From contig JADHTQ010000012.1 in NCBI GenBank assembly GCA_016784965.1, positions 32,835 through 96,834 on the forward strand: 64,000 bases of DNA, in the 5' to 3' direction. The notes below the pieces were generated by a model. That model saw only the letters and a list, made by a program, of their open reading frames with translations. It did not search any database and was not told the origin of the DNA. Positions within the stretch are counted from its first letter, which is position 1. The number at the start of each line of letters is the position of its first letter. Of the stretch, positions 46,466-55,435 are shown piece by piece. A program made the translations under genes and the position numbers. Origin of the DNA: Bacteriovoracaceae bacterium (lineage in GTDB: Bacteria > Bdellovibrionota > Bacteriovoracia > Bacteriovoracales > Bacteriovoracaceae).

Positions 46466-46849
46466 ATGGGTAGCTTAAAAGATGCGCTAGAGAAAGCAGG
46501 CTTTCGTTCAACTAAAAAACAGGACAAAAAGAAAACCTATAACAACAGACCTAAAAAGAAAATCAAGGTTGCAGGGTCTATAAGGACCAAAGCGAAATTA
46601 CCTGAAAAAACAAATACCCAAAGACACCAAGGTTATCGCAATTTATGTGAATGTTGTCAGAGAACATTTCCGGATGTAGAGCACTATGCTCACCGCAACC
46701 CAACAGTCGATGCCCATTGGCTTTGTAGTACTTGCGCCGATAAAAACAATATTCCAGATTCTACCAGGACCACAAATCAAAGTGAATATGCCATGAAAAA
46801 AATTTTTCGTCGTGAGTATGGTCCTACCAAAAGATTTAAAAATGTTTGA
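46466..46849 (+). CDS. Small zinc-ribbon-like protein
   Basis: A 127-residue basic protein. The N-terminal 50 residues are Lys/Arg-rich (RSTKKQDKKKTYNNRPKKK), the C-terminal half has a CxxC...CxxC arrangement (LCECCQRTFPDVEHYAH, HWLCSTCADKN) fit for one Zn. Probably nucleic-acid binding. It lies between lon and a lipid acyltransferase gene that overlaps its end. Confidence 0.75.
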   Translation: MGSLKDALEKAGFRSTKKQDKKKTYNNRPKKKIKVAGSIRTKAKLPEKTNTQRHQGYRNLCECCQRTFPDVEHYAHRNPTVDAHWLCSTCADKNNIPDSTRTTNQSEYAMKKIFRREYGPTKRFKNV

Positions 46850-47714
46850 AAATTTAAAGGCAGAGTTAAAGTCTATAATGACGCCTAAAAAGCGCTTTGA
46901 CCAAGTTTTTCAAAAATTGGAAAAAATTTACCCAGATGGAGAAGATCCCTGGGGACTCAACTTGGAGATTGCCAGAACTACGCTTGAGTTAGTTTGGCCT
47001 CTCTATGAAAAATACTTCAGAGTTCGGATATTTGGCGCCTCAAATGTTGAAGATAAGCCATATATGATCATCTCCAATCACTCAGGCCAAATTGCCATTG
47101 ATGGCCTTCTTTTATCTGTAGCATTTGCTGCTGAGGTTGACCCTCCACGGATATTGCGGGCGATGGTTGATAGGTTTTTTGTGGCCCTACCATTTGTCGG
47201 TAAGTTTGGAACAGAAGGAGGAGCTGTACTGGGAGATAGACAAAACTGTCTGCAGCTTCTAGGCCATGGTCAATCGGTCTTAGTATTTCCAGAGGGTGTC
47301 TCCGGTGTAGCGAAATCGACCAAAGATTATTATAAGCTCCAGAAGTTCACAAAAGGTTTTTTCAGGCTGGCCTTGGCCTCGAAAGATAAGACGGAGATTT
47401 TGCCGGTAGCTGTCGTGGGTGCAGAAGAAGCCTACCCCTATGTCTATCAAGCACGAGGTCTGGCAAAGTTTTTAGGACTGCCCGCACTGCCTCTGTCTCC
47501 TACTTTTCCGCTACTTGGTCCACTGGGAATGTTGCCACTTCCTTCTCCGATAGATATTCATATAGGTAAACCCTATAAACTTCCCGATTTATCCCCTGAC
47601 GCAGGGGATAAAAAAATTTCTGAGCATGTTGAGGCCATAAAAAGTCAAATTGCTGATATGATAGAAAAGGGGCGCAAGCAAAGAAGAGAATTTTGGGGAA
47701 ATAAATTAGATTAA
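46842..47714 (+). CDS. PlsC-family 1-acyl-glycerol-phosphate acyltransferase-like protein
   Basis: A 290-residue protein from ATG 46842 (46812 also in frame). MIISNHSGQIAIDG gives the acyltransferase His and Asp, in the HX6D spacing seen in some family members rather than HX4D; VLVFPEGVSGVAKS is the FPEGt block. Acts at the inner membrane on lysophospholipid. First of a run with epimerase and glycosyltransferase genes, suggesting envelope lipid or polysaccharide assembly. Confidence 0.87.
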   Translation: MFENLKAELKSIMTPKKRFDQVFQKLEKIYPDGEDPWGLNLEIARTTLELVWPLYEKYFRVRIFGASNVEDKPYMIISNHSGQIAIDGLLLSVAFAAEVDPPRILRAMVDRFFVALPFVGKFGTEGGAVLGDRQNCLQLLGHGQSVLVFPEGVSGVAKSTKDYYKLQKFTKGFFRLALASKDKTEILPVAVVGAEEAYPYVYQARGLAKFLGLPALPLSPTFPLLGPLGMLPLPSPIDIHIGKPYKLPDLSPDAGDKKISEHVEAIKSQIADMIEKGRKQRREFWGNKLD

Positions 47715-47726
47715 AAGTTGGTGGAC

Positions 47727-48692
47727 ATGGATGTAAAAGAGGTCAACTCGATATTGATAATTGGAATTGCCGGAGGACTGGCCAAACTTACGACCAATTT
47801 ATTAAAAAAGAGATACCCCAATGCATCTATTATGGGCATCGATTCTCGCGCAATTACAGATGAGCACACCAGTGAAGGTGTGACCTATGTTCAGCTTAGA
47901 TACTCTAGAAATAATTTTGAAAAAGTATTTAGAGAAAAGAAGTTTGATGTTGTTTACCTTCTGTCAAGAATGGGTCATGGACACTTTAGGCCGAAGAATA
48001 AACTTGATATGGCCATTAGAAAGAATGTGATGGGCATTACCCTAATGTTGGACCTTTGTAGAAAAAATTATGTGAAAAAAGTTATCTCTTTAAGCACCTA
48101 TCATGTTTATGGAGCATATCCCGATAACTCAGTTTTTCTAGATGAAGAAGCTCCACTACGTGCTAGCATCGAATATCCAGAGCTGCGAGATGTTGTAGAT
48201 GTTGATCAAAAAACCGTCAACTGGATGTGGCAAAACCAATATGAAGCCGAGACTGTCATTTTTAGACCTTGTAGTGTCATTGGTAATCTAATTAACAACA
48301 CCATTACAACCTATCTACAAGCTCCGATGGCACCGAAGGTGATTGACTTTAATCCCATTTTTCAATTTGTTTACGAAACAGATATGGCCAACTGCTTAGT
48401 GCATGCCATAGAAAAGCTCCCCTTTGGGATCTATAATGTTGCCCCTCCTGGAGTTGTTTCAATCCATAGAGCAAAAGAATTAATGGGATACTCCACCATT
48501 CCTTTTCCCTCTTTTTTTCTAGAAACTGCTATAAACATGGCCAACAAGGGGGCCTGGAGTGTACCAAAATACTTAATTGACTATATGAAGTTTTCTTGTT
48601 CTTTAGACAACGCTGCTATTTTAACATTCTTAGGTAAAGATTTTTTTCAGTATTCTTCAGTAGAAGCAGTTAAGCAATTGGCCAAATCGTGA
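47727..48692 (+). CDS. NAD-dependent epimerase/dehydratase family protein
   Basis: A 321-residue short-chain Rossmann protein. ILIIGIAGGLAKLT is the nucleotide loop (GxxGGLxxxT variant), VVYLLSRMG follows, and STYHVYGAYPD replaces the usual SSxxVYG; the Tyr-x-x-x-Lys is not evident, with KTVNWMWQNQYEAE instead of YxxxK, so the catalysis may be changed. Likely binds a nucleotide sugar. TTG 47718 is an alternative start. Confidence 0.75.
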   Translation: MDVKEVNSILIIGIAGGLAKLTTNLLKKRYPNASIMGIDSRAITDEHTSEGVTYVQLRYSRNNFEKVFREKKFDVVYLLSRMGHGHFRPKNKLDMAIRKNVMGITLMLDLCRKNYVKKVISLSTYHVYGAYPDNSVFLDEEAPLRASIEYPELRDVVDVDQKTVNWMWQNQYEAETVIFRPCSVIGNLINNTITTYLQAPMAPKVIDFNPIFQFVYETDMANCLVHAIEKLPFGIYNVAPPGVVSIHRAKELMGYSTIPFPSFFLETAINMANKGAWSVPKYLIDYMKFSCSLDNAAILTFLGKDFFQYSSVEAVKQLAKS

Positions 48693-48715
48693 TTCAATTG
48701 AAGGTGTAATTGTTT

Positions 48716-49495
48716 ATGAAACTATCTGTTATTATTATAACTCACAATGAAGAACAAAATATTGCCAGAGCACTGGCGTCTGTAGCATTTGCCGATGAAG
48801 TAATTGTTGTCGACTCTTTTAGCACCGATAAGACATTGGAGATATGTAGCAAGTTTTCGGCCCAAGTTATTCAAAATGAGTTTGAGGGTTATGGGCAACA
48901 AAAAAACTTTGCCCAAAACAAGGCAACGGGTGATTGGATTTTGTATGTAGATGCAGATGAAGTAGTCAGTGTCGAGCTTGCAGACAACATTTTGTCGACT
49001 ATAAAGGAAAAAGAAGGCACAAAGCAAAACGTTTATGAAATGAATCGATTGAATTTTTATTGTGGAAAACCCATATATCATGGAGGGTGGTACCCCGACT
49101 ATGTCGTCCGCTTAGCAAAAAAGAATATGGCAAAATGGACCCAGCCTAATGTTCACGAAAAACTTCTGCCATTAACAAATCAAAAACCAGGCAGAATTTA
49201 TGGTGACCTAAAACATTACACCTTTAAAAACATCTTGTCTCAGGTAGAGCGAAACATGCGTTACGCAGGTCTGGGGGCCAATGATTTTATTTTAAAAAAG
49301 GGCAGAAAACCATACCTTCTAGAAGTTATCGTCAGACCCGTGGGTAAGTTTTTGGAATGCTACTTTTTTAAAGGTGGTTACTTGGATGGGTTTTTTGGAT
49401 TTGTGATAGCTGTCAATAGCTTTTACTCAATGTTTATCAAATATGTCTTGGCAAAAAGTTCTGATGATATAAATAAATCCCCAAAATCGCAGTGA
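48716..49495 (+). CDS. Family 2 glycosyltransferase (WaaE/KdtX-like)
   Basis: A 259-residue inverting glycosyltransferase. LSVIIITHNEEQNIARALAS, DEVIVVDSFSTDKTLEI and ILYVDADEVVS give the GT-A nucleotide-sugar site (DxD as DAD). Residues 85-260 match WaaE-type LPS core beta-1,4-glucosyltransferases, with a membrane-associated C terminus. AAGGTG lies upstream. Ends the envelope run with the acyltransferase and epimerase. Confidence 0.87.
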   Translation: MKLSVIIITHNEEQNIARALASVAFADEVIVVDSFSTDKTLEICSKFSAQVIQNEFEGYGQQKNFAQNKATGDWILYVDADEVVSVELADNILSTIKEKEGTKQNVYEMNRLNFYCGKPIYHGGWYPDYVVRLAKKNMAKWTQPNVHEKLLPLTNQKPGRIYGDLKHYTFKNILSQVERNMRYAGLGANDFILKKGRKPYLLEVIVRPVGKFLECYFFKGGYLDGFFGFVIAVNSFYSMFIKYVLAKSSDDINKSPKSQ

Positions 49496-49524
49496 TTACT
49501 TTGTCTAGGCAAGTCTGCCCTATT

Positions 49525-50373
49525 TTATAATAAACTAATAAATTTATCCGTTTTCTTTATGAAAAAATCTTTGCTCCAAAGCTTTAATGTTTCCTTTGTG
49601 TTAGGTTTAATAAACCTCATTACATCTTTTTTCACTTCTTCCCAGCTCATCTGTGAAATCTTCTTTTTAAGCTCTTTGTCCAACCAAGATTTTGTAACTA
49701 GAGTGTTTTTGTCTTTCCATGGACCGAGTTGATTTATTGCTTCTTGAAACATTTTTACATTAATCACAACTCCTTTTTTTATATACCATAAATAATCATA
49801 CCAATCTCTGCCTTTTGTAAAATTCCTACATAACAAAGCATGACATTTTCCTGCGAGCAGGGATGGTAGGTCGTGTGTAGTGATCATAAAGTCAACAGGG
49901 AAGTCCAGGTAATTAACTTCGTTTGTTGCGTTTGGTGGAGGCAAAATGTCGACCTCAACCTTAATTTGGATTTTATTGCGCAGATCCAGACCATGTTCAA
50001 ATTTTATTAATCTTTTTATGCTATCATCTTTTAGAAATCTTGCCTTAACAAAGTTGTTTGCTTTGTCTTCACCTGAAACTTCAATTTTATATCCATATAC
50101 ATTCATTGTCTCAATAACTTTATTTAAATATGGGGCCAGATCAAAATCTAAAGCTGGACTTCTCAAGGCAAAATCAAGATCTTCAGAAAACCGGTCAAGT
50201 CCGTGAACTATACGCAAACAGGTTCCACCTTGAAAAAAAGCTTTTTCAAAAAACCCTGCTTTGGCCAGGGCATACAATGCTATTTCTTGAGTAATTTCAG
50301 AAATTGCATTTTCTTCATCTTCTTTTGTTTCGCAATTATATGATTGTAGTTTCTCTTGTATTATGTCATTCAT
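49525..50373 (-). CDS. AbiEii-type nucleotidyltransferase toxin
   Basis: A 282-residue protein with the nucleotidyltransferase core FFQGGTCLRIVHGLDRFSED followed by LDFAL: the GG, then RxSxDxDf metal site. VEVDILPP supplies the third acidic residue, and LPSLLAGKCHALLCRNFTKGRDWYD is split over the family block with the catalytic Lys. AbiEii toxins of type IV systems act as NTP-transferases on tRNA and arrest growth. The gene overlaps the antitoxin by 4 bases (ATGA). Confidence 0.88.
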   Translation of the reverse strand: MNDIIQEKLQSYNCETKEDEENAISEITQEIALYALAKAGFFEKAFFQGGTCLRIVHGLDRFSEDLDFALRSPALDFDLAPYLNKVIETMNVYGYKIEVSGEDKANNFVKARFLKDDSIKRLIKFEHGLDLRNKIQIKVEVDILPPPNATNEVNYLDFPVDFMITTHDLPSLLAGKCHALLCRNFTKGRDWYDYLWYIKKGVVINVKMFQEAINQLGPWKDKNTLVTKSWLDKELKKKISQMSWEEVKKDVMRFIKPNTKETLKLWSKDFFIKKTDKFISLL

Positions 50374-51014
50374 TTGAAAGTCCTAATAAGCAATTTATAA
50401 AACTGATAAATATTTTTTTTCCTATATAACTTTGCAAGCGTTTCAAGTTCTAAGCTTGATACAAGGGATATCTCTTTACTTAAATTTTTTCTTTCAATTC
50501 TTAAATCATTTTGAAGATCCTCAAATGAGTCATAGCTTTTACGACGAATATAAATGAGGTCAAATAGTGCTCTTAAAGGTGTGGAAATTAACACACCTCC
50601 TCCGTCGATACTACTGTGTACTCCCATAAAAAAAGGTTTGACAGGAATATAGTCAAATGAATATTCCCCCAAATCATTTGAGAATGTTTTATTTTTTCTT
50701 TGAAAACATGCCGAGGTGGTTGTATAAACGGCTTCTGGGATTAATCCATAATAAGATAGGGCCGACTCAAATGATACATAACTTGGATTGTATAACTTGT
50801 TTGCAATCATAAATTTTGAGATTGGGCCTCTTCTTAGTTTTTTCGCAAACAGATATAACCCTCTTTTAAGTTTCAAAAATTCCCCAGAGTTAAGTGACCT
50901 AGTAACTCCACTGAAAATGGCAGCATCACTCATCGGATAAAAAAGTGCCTTTAGATCTTGTTGACTAAAGATATCTCTTTTAATACCTTCCCTTAATTTA
51001 TATGCAAAGTTCAC
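50370..51014 (-). CDS. AbiEi-type antitoxin/transcription regulator
   Basis: A 214-residue protein with GTG start and GGAG nine bases upstream. Residues 10-60 form a winged-helix domain (FSQQDLKALF..SDAAIFSGVTRSLNSGEFLKLKRGLYLF) and the rest matches AbiEi antitoxins (SKFMIANKLYNPSYVSFESALSYYGLIPE). AbiEi proteins repress their own promoter by binding inverted repeats and neutralise AbiEii; two inverted repeats lie upstream here. Confidence 0.83.
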   Translation of the reverse strand: MNFAYKLREGIKRDIFSQQDLKALFYPMSDAAIFSGVTRSLNSGEFLKLKRGLYLFAKKLRRGPISKFMIANKLYNPSYVSFESALSYYGLIPEAVYTTTSACFQRKNKTFSNDLGEYSFDYIPVKPFFMGVHSSIDGGGVLISTPLRALFDLIYIRRKSYDSFEDLQNDLRIERKNLSKEISLVSSLELETLAKLYRKKNIYQFYKLLIRTFK

Positions 51015-51040
51015 AATATTTGCTCCAGATACGGTTGCTT

Positions 51041-51060
51041 ATCGACTGTATTTAGTCGAT
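51041..51060. promoter_or_regulatory. Inverted repeat at the AbiE promoter, operator candidate
   Basis: Perfect 7-bp arms ATCGACT-GTATTT-AGTCGAT, starting 27 bases upstream of the antitoxin GTG. The position fits an operator over the promoter core. Confidence 0.6.
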
Positions 51061-51074
51061 TTTATCACACAATC

Positions 51075-51111
51075 GCGCCAAAAACAAGCGAGAAATGATT
51101 GTTATTGGCGC
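51075..51111. promoter_or_regulatory. Second inverted repeat upstream of AbiE
   Basis: GCGCCAAAAACAA and TTGTTATTGGCGC pair over 12 bases with one A-A mismatch around an 11-base loop. It could be a second repressor site or a transcript end signal for the neighbouring gene. Confidence 0.55.
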
Positions 51112-51136
51112 AAGTAATAATTTGTGCGTGCTTTAA

Positions 51137-51568
51137 TCAATACTTACAGTCATTAACTGCTTGGAAAAATGAACGGCTCGCTCCGGATTCAAGAGCAGCA
51201 AAAGTGCATATTGCAACTGGCACAGAATTTACTTCATGAAACTGGCAATCCCTAGCTGCTTCACGAACATCGCGAGCATTTTTTGAGGCCAACAGACCTT
51301 TGATACAGATTGCTGTGCCTAAGTTATCAACGCCATTACACTCATTTTTTGCGCTCCATAGATCGGTTGCAATTTTTGAAGATAAAACCGCATCGTAGCA
51401 TATGGCCTGAGGTTCACTGGTATCTTTGCAGTGTGGTTTTGCAAAAAATACAGATTGTTCAATATTGTTCATCAAAAGGGCAGATATGCACAGCGCCTGT
51501 GGTTTAGTCATGGCATAAAGGTTTAGATTTATTAGCAGTACTACATTGATTAATAATACTTTCTTCAT
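51137..51568 (-). CDS. Secreted protein of four CX19C repeats
   Basis: A 143-residue protein with a signal peptide ending near LNLYA. The mature part is four repeats of about 31 residues, each with two Cys exactly 19 residues apart: C-ISALL..KPH-C, C-YDAVL..KNE-C, C-IKGLL..ARD-C, C-TFAAL..VND-C. Each looks like a helical hairpin closed by one disulfide. Function unknown; it lies beside the toxin-antitoxin pair without operon links. Confidence 0.72.
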   Translation of the reverse strand: MKKVLLINVVLLINLNLYAMTKPQALCISALLMNNIEQSVFFAKPHCKDTSEPQAICYDAVLSSKIATDLWSAKNECNGVDNLGTAICIKGLLASKNARDVREAARDCQFHEVNSVPVAICTFAALESGASRSFFQAVNDCKY

Positions 51569-51739
51569 TTGTTGCTCTCATGTGATAGGTTTGTAACTAT
51601 TATGATTACTCAATTGCAACTCCAAGTAAAGTAGCTTCTATTAGACATTTTTTTTGTGAAAAATTTTTATAACCTGTTGACAATATTTGTGACAGTGGAT
51701 ATTTGGAACAATGCAATTATAAATATCTGGGGGGATATA

Positions 51740-52564
51740 ATGAAAACTTTATTTCTACTATCTGTACTAATTTGTACTTTTACTCTATCTGCAAGTGAGT
51801 TAAGAAGCACAAGCATTCGTAAAACTGTGGTGAAAGCTGTTTTGGACAAACACTTTAATAAAAATTATAACTTTTTAAAACAACTTATTCAAATTGGTGG
51901 TAGCAATTCCATAAATGTCGTTAAAGTACTTCCAAAACGTCAAAAACAAATTTCAGGTATTGGAGCAACGATAATGCACATGAATGTATTATTAAATTAT
52001 CAAGATCAATTTGTTTTTGAGGGTAATGTGTCTGCTTTTAAAACAATAAATGTTGATCCAAATACTGGAGAAATTTCTTGGAATTGGGTTGCCAAAGTAA
52101 CAAAAACAACAAAACTCGAGGTTCAAACCATAAGCTTTCAAGCTGATCAACTTGCTGAATTTTTAACTCAGTGTGCAGGTGATGCATTTAACAGCGGAAA
52201 TTTTCGGTTTTCTGGTAGCCTTGTTAGCTTTGATGTTACCAAAGAATTTGTTAAACAAGATTATGAGAGTACTAGAGATCATTTCGACGAAGGATATGAT
52301 CCAACTTTTAACTATGCAGTAGAACAAGATAAGCTAGAAAATGCTCTGGCCGAGCTTAGAGATGCGTTTGACTCGATTGATCAATGCTACCCATTGATTT
52401 TAGAACAAGTCCAAGCTGGAAAAGTTGTTGGTTTGGTAAGTATAAGTGATTCCGGAAATTTTGGAGGTGGAGATTTTTATTATCTGACCTATGAAATTTA
52501 CTTAAAAGATCAGGTCACTGGAAAAAGTAGTCACTTGACTGTGGAGTATAGTTCCGAAGAATAA
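51740..52564 (+). CDS. Exported protein, unknown
   Basis: A 274-residue protein; ATG 51740 has GGGGGG upstream, whereas an in-frame ATG at 51656 would hide the signal peptide. The signal ends near LSASE. Body: beta-rich, two Cys (LTQCAGDAFNS, SIDQCYPLI), no recognised family. The C-terminal half contains GNFGGGDFYYLTYEIYL, repeated strands. Confidence 0.7.
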   Translation: MKTLFLLSVLICTFTLSASELRSTSIRKTVVKAVLDKHFNKNYNFLKQLIQIGGSNSINVVKVLPKRQKQISGIGATIMHMNVLLNYQDQFVFEGNVSAFKTINVDPNTGEISWNWVAKVTKTTKLEVQTISFQADQLAEFLTQCAGDAFNSGNFRFSGSLVSFDVTKEFVKQDYESTRDHFDEGYDPTFNYAVEQDKLENALAELRDAFDSIDQCYPLILEQVQAGKVVGLVSISDSGNFGGGDFYYLTYEIYLKDQVTGKSSHLTVEYSSEE

Positions 52565-52614
52565 GCTTAAGCAGAAACCGTGCCAGGACCTGTAGCACAG
52601 CTTATAGTTTCAGT

Positions 52615-53643
52615 TTACTGTGGCTGTTCGCTAATCTCTTCATCGAGAGGAAACTCAGAGGCTTCGGGTATATTAAACGGACCAATTTTTAAGTCTGGTA
52701 TTACATTGGCATCAATAATGGGAAGAATGAGTTCAGAGTTTGAGGCCTGTTCATTTTGTCTTTGAACTTCATCTTGCATTTGAAACTCTTCTAATAAGTC
52801 AAAGGCCGATTTTGCAACATGTCCCTCTTGGGTCAATCTTTTTTTGTCTTCAATCTTTAGAGATTTAGTAAAATCAGTTTCAGAAGAGATGGACTTAATG
52901 CTTGCACTTAAGCGATCTAGCTCTTCAATTTCATCGTATTCAAAATTTCTTGTATTATTACCATAGGTGATGTCTTTTATGTCGGAGATTTGACCAACCC
53001 CCTCATCGGCAATGGTTTCTAGTTCGTACTCTGGGGGAAGCTCTGAAATGTCGGCCAAATTAAACACTTCTAAAAATTCAACTGTAGTGCCATATACAAC
53101 AGGTTTGCCGAGATCATCTGAGCGGCCAGAAATTTTGACTAATCTTTTATCCATGAGGTTTCGCACTATGTGTGAGCTGTCAACACCTCTGATTTTATCA
53201 ATGGCGGGCCTTGAAACCGGTTGTTTATAGGCTATGATGCTTAGAACCTCAAGTGCTGAAGGGGTTAACATTAATGCATTTACTTTAAATAGTGCTTGAA
53301 TGTATTTGGAGTAGGTTGCCTTGGTTCTAAATTGGTAGCCCTCTGCCACTTCCATCAGGCGGATGCCATGTTGGGTCTGCTCATATTGGTCTTGCAGGCG
53401 TCCGATTGATTTGTGAACCACTTTTAAGGGCATATCGGGGTCAATTACGCGTTTTATGTGAACTAGTGAGACAGGCTTGTCGCTCATAAATATGATTGTT
53501 TCAATAGCACCGCAAAGTGTATCTTCATCAAGGCCTGTTCGTATTGGCCACAGGGTATCTTCTTCTGACTGGGGGGCATCCACATCACCTAATTGTGCTA
53601 TGAAGTCAGTTTGTTCAAAATTTTCTTCGATGTTATTATCCAT
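52615..53643 (-). CDS. scpB: Segregation and condensation protein B
   Basis: A 342-residue kleisin-partner. The conserved core is LCGAIETIIFMSDKPVSL to about residue 190, with LMLTPSALEVLSIIAYKQPV and KLVKISGRSDDLGKPVVYGTT as winged-helix signatures. The usual length is about 180-200; here an acidic, disordered-like C-terminal 130 residues is added. With ScpA and SMC it forms the condensin that compacts chromosomes. Nine bases after scpA. Confidence 0.92.
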   Translation of the reverse strand: MDNNIEENFEQTDFIAQLGDVDAPQSEEDTLWPIRTGLDEDTLCGAIETIIFMSDKPVSLVHIKRVIDPDMPLKVVHKSIGRLQDQYEQTQHGIRLMEVAEGYQFRTKATYSKYIQALFKVNALMLTPSALEVLSIIAYKQPVSRPAIDKIRGVDSSHIVRNLMDKRLVKISGRSDDLGKPVVYGTTVEFLEVFNLADISELPPEYELETIADEGVGQISDIKDITYGNNTRNFEYDEIEELDRLSASIKSISSETDFTKSLKIEDKKRLTQEGHVAKSAFDLLEEFQMQDEVQRQNEQASNSELILPIIDANVIPDLKIGPFNIPEASEFPLDEEISEQPQ

Positions 53644-53651
53644 GCTGTGTC

Positions 53652-54452
53652 CTAAACATTATTTGGGGCATTTTCTGGTTCTTCCATAAAGCCATTTGCT
53701 AAACTTACGTCAAAATTTTCAAGTGATTCTAGTACATCGATATAGATGGTACTGTTATTTTTACGTTGAAAAATCTTTATTTTTTTCAGGCGAGCAAGTT
53801 CTAAAATAGAGATAAAAGAAACAACAATATTTGAAATGCTCTCATCTTCGCTAAGATTAATTAGATAGTTAAAATCAAGTGATTGCCCAACTTGCAGGTG
53901 CCTTTTAAAAAGCAGCAACTTATCTTTTATTGAGAGGCGATCCTTTTTAATTATAGTAAACTTTCGCCGGTTCTTTTTTATGAGATCAATCATTGATAAG
54001 GTTAGCTTATCTAGTTCAAGTGGAGTTAGAATTGAATTAATTATCACTTTTTTATTAACTTTAGGTTTCGTGAAAATCTCGTGACCTTTTTTGGGCAGGG
54101 CCCACAATCTTTTGCCGAGTCTTTGAAAATGTTCTAACTTTTCAAGCCTGTTAATCAAGTCTGCCTGTGAAGTGATACCCAGAGCATCTTCTTGATCTAG
54201 CACTGGGGTATCCTCTTCGTTTAAGCAAGCTTTTGACTTGATCAAAAGAAGGGTTGATGCCAGGTAGAGAAAGTCTCCGGCGATATCAAAGTTGAGTTCT
54301 TTCATTTTGGAAAGATAAGCCAGATATTGGGCAGTGATTACTGTGATATTTAAGTCCCGAACATTCATTTCTTCTTTTTGGATTAGCAAAAGAAGAAGTG
54401 CCAAAGGTCCATCAAATCGATCTGTTTTAATTTTAATACTGGTATCTAGCAT
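53652..54452 (-). CDS. scpA: Segregation and condensation protein A
   Basis: A 266-residue kleisin. KTDRFDGPLALLLLLIQKEE and NITVITAQYLAYL give the N-terminal SMC-contact block, and IVVSFISILELARLKKIKIFQ the C-terminal winged helix. Pairs with scpB just downstream; four bases separate it from trpS. Confidence 0.93.
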   Translation of the reverse strand: MLDTSIKIKTDRFDGPLALLLLLIQKEEMNVRDLNITVITAQYLAYLSKMKELNFDIAGDFLYLASTLLLIKSKACLNEEDTPVLDQEDALGITSQADLINRLEKLEHFQRLGKRLWALPKKGHEIFTKPKVNKKVIINSILTPLELDKLTLSMIDLIKKNRRKFTIIKKDRLSIKDKLLLFKRHLQVGQSLDFNYLINLSEDESISNIVVSFISILELARLKKIKIFQRKNNSTIYIDVLESLENFDVSLANGFMEEPENAPNNV

Positions 54453-54456
54453 ATAT

Positions 54457-55428
54457 TTAAAAACCTGCCTGGTGTCTTAATTTATTCCAATTATTTCTAA
54501 TTTTTTCTCCTACGATCTTTTTGCCTTGTGCTAAAATATCGTCGCATTCACTATCAGTTATTTTGGACATTTTATCTGCAATGGGTATCAAAAGTTCTTT
54601 CATCGTTTGGCCTAAGTTTTTCTTACACTCACCACATCCAAGTTGGGCAGCTTTGCAGGCACTTTCAGTTTCAGCTTTCAAGGTATCAGTTGAGAATATC
54701 TTGTGATAATCAAAAACAGAGCAGTTGTCGGGATTACCGGGACTTTCAATACCAGCACGAGTTTCATCAGTCTTCATTTTGTTAATTTTTTTCTGTAAAC
54801 TCTTTGGGCTTTCTTGCAAGGTTATAACATTGCCTGTGGAGCTGCTCATTTTTGCTCCATCTATACCTAGCAATTTAGGTATTTTGGTCAATTTGGGAGA
54901 TGGTTCGGGCAAATCCGTATGATACAGGCGGTTAAATTTTCTTATAATTTCTCTAGAAATTTCTAAGTGAGTGAGCTGGTCTTCTCCAATGGGTACTAAG
55001 TTTCCACGCACAATGGCAATATCTGCGGACTGCAATATTGGGTAGGTGTAAAAACCCAAGTTGTCCAACCTCCTATTGGGGTTGACCTTTAGATCCTTCC
55101 AAGACGGTGAACGATCGGCCCATCCAGGAGGAGTCATGGTTAAAAAAAACTGGGCCAAATTGAGTATTTCAGGAATATCGGATTGATTATAAATATGTGC
55201 TTTATCAGTAGAGACACCACAGGCCAACCAACCCTTGACGTATTCATGACGTGATCTTTTTATGACATCAATAGAGTGGTAGTTACTTGTTACTGCATGC
55301 CAGTCCGCCAAAAAAAAGTAAGATTCGTAATCTTCTTGGAATTTCAACCAATTTTTAATTACCCCCACGTAGTGGCCTAGATGCAAACTACCAGTAGGTC
55401 TCATACCACTTACAATAATTTCAGTCAT
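54457..55428 (-). CDS. trpS: Tryptophanyl-tRNA synthetase
   Basis: A 323-residue class I synthetase. ATG 55428 has GAGG upstream and is the family start (TEIIVSGMRPTGSLHLGHY); an upstream start adds a non-conserved 17 residues. HLGH is the HIGH motif and GAKMSSSTGN the KMSKS motif. Normal length is about 330. Confidence 0.96.
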   Translation of the reverse strand: MTEIIVSGMRPTGSLHLGHYVGVIKNWLKFQEDYESYFFLADWHAVTSNYHSIDVIKRSRHEYVKGWLACGVSTDKAHIYNQSDIPEILNLAQFFLTMTPPGWADRSPSWKDLKVNPNRRLDNLGFYTYPILQSADIAIVRGNLVPIGEDQLTHLEISREIIRKFNRLYHTDLPEPSPKLTKIPKLLGIDGAKMSSSTGNVITLQESPKSLQKKINKMKTDETRAGIESPGNPDNCSVFDYHKIFSTDTLKAETESACKAAQLGCGECKKNLGQTMKELLIPIADKMSKITDSECDDILAQGKKIVGEKIRNNWNKLRHQAGF

Positions 55429-55435
55429 AACTGCC

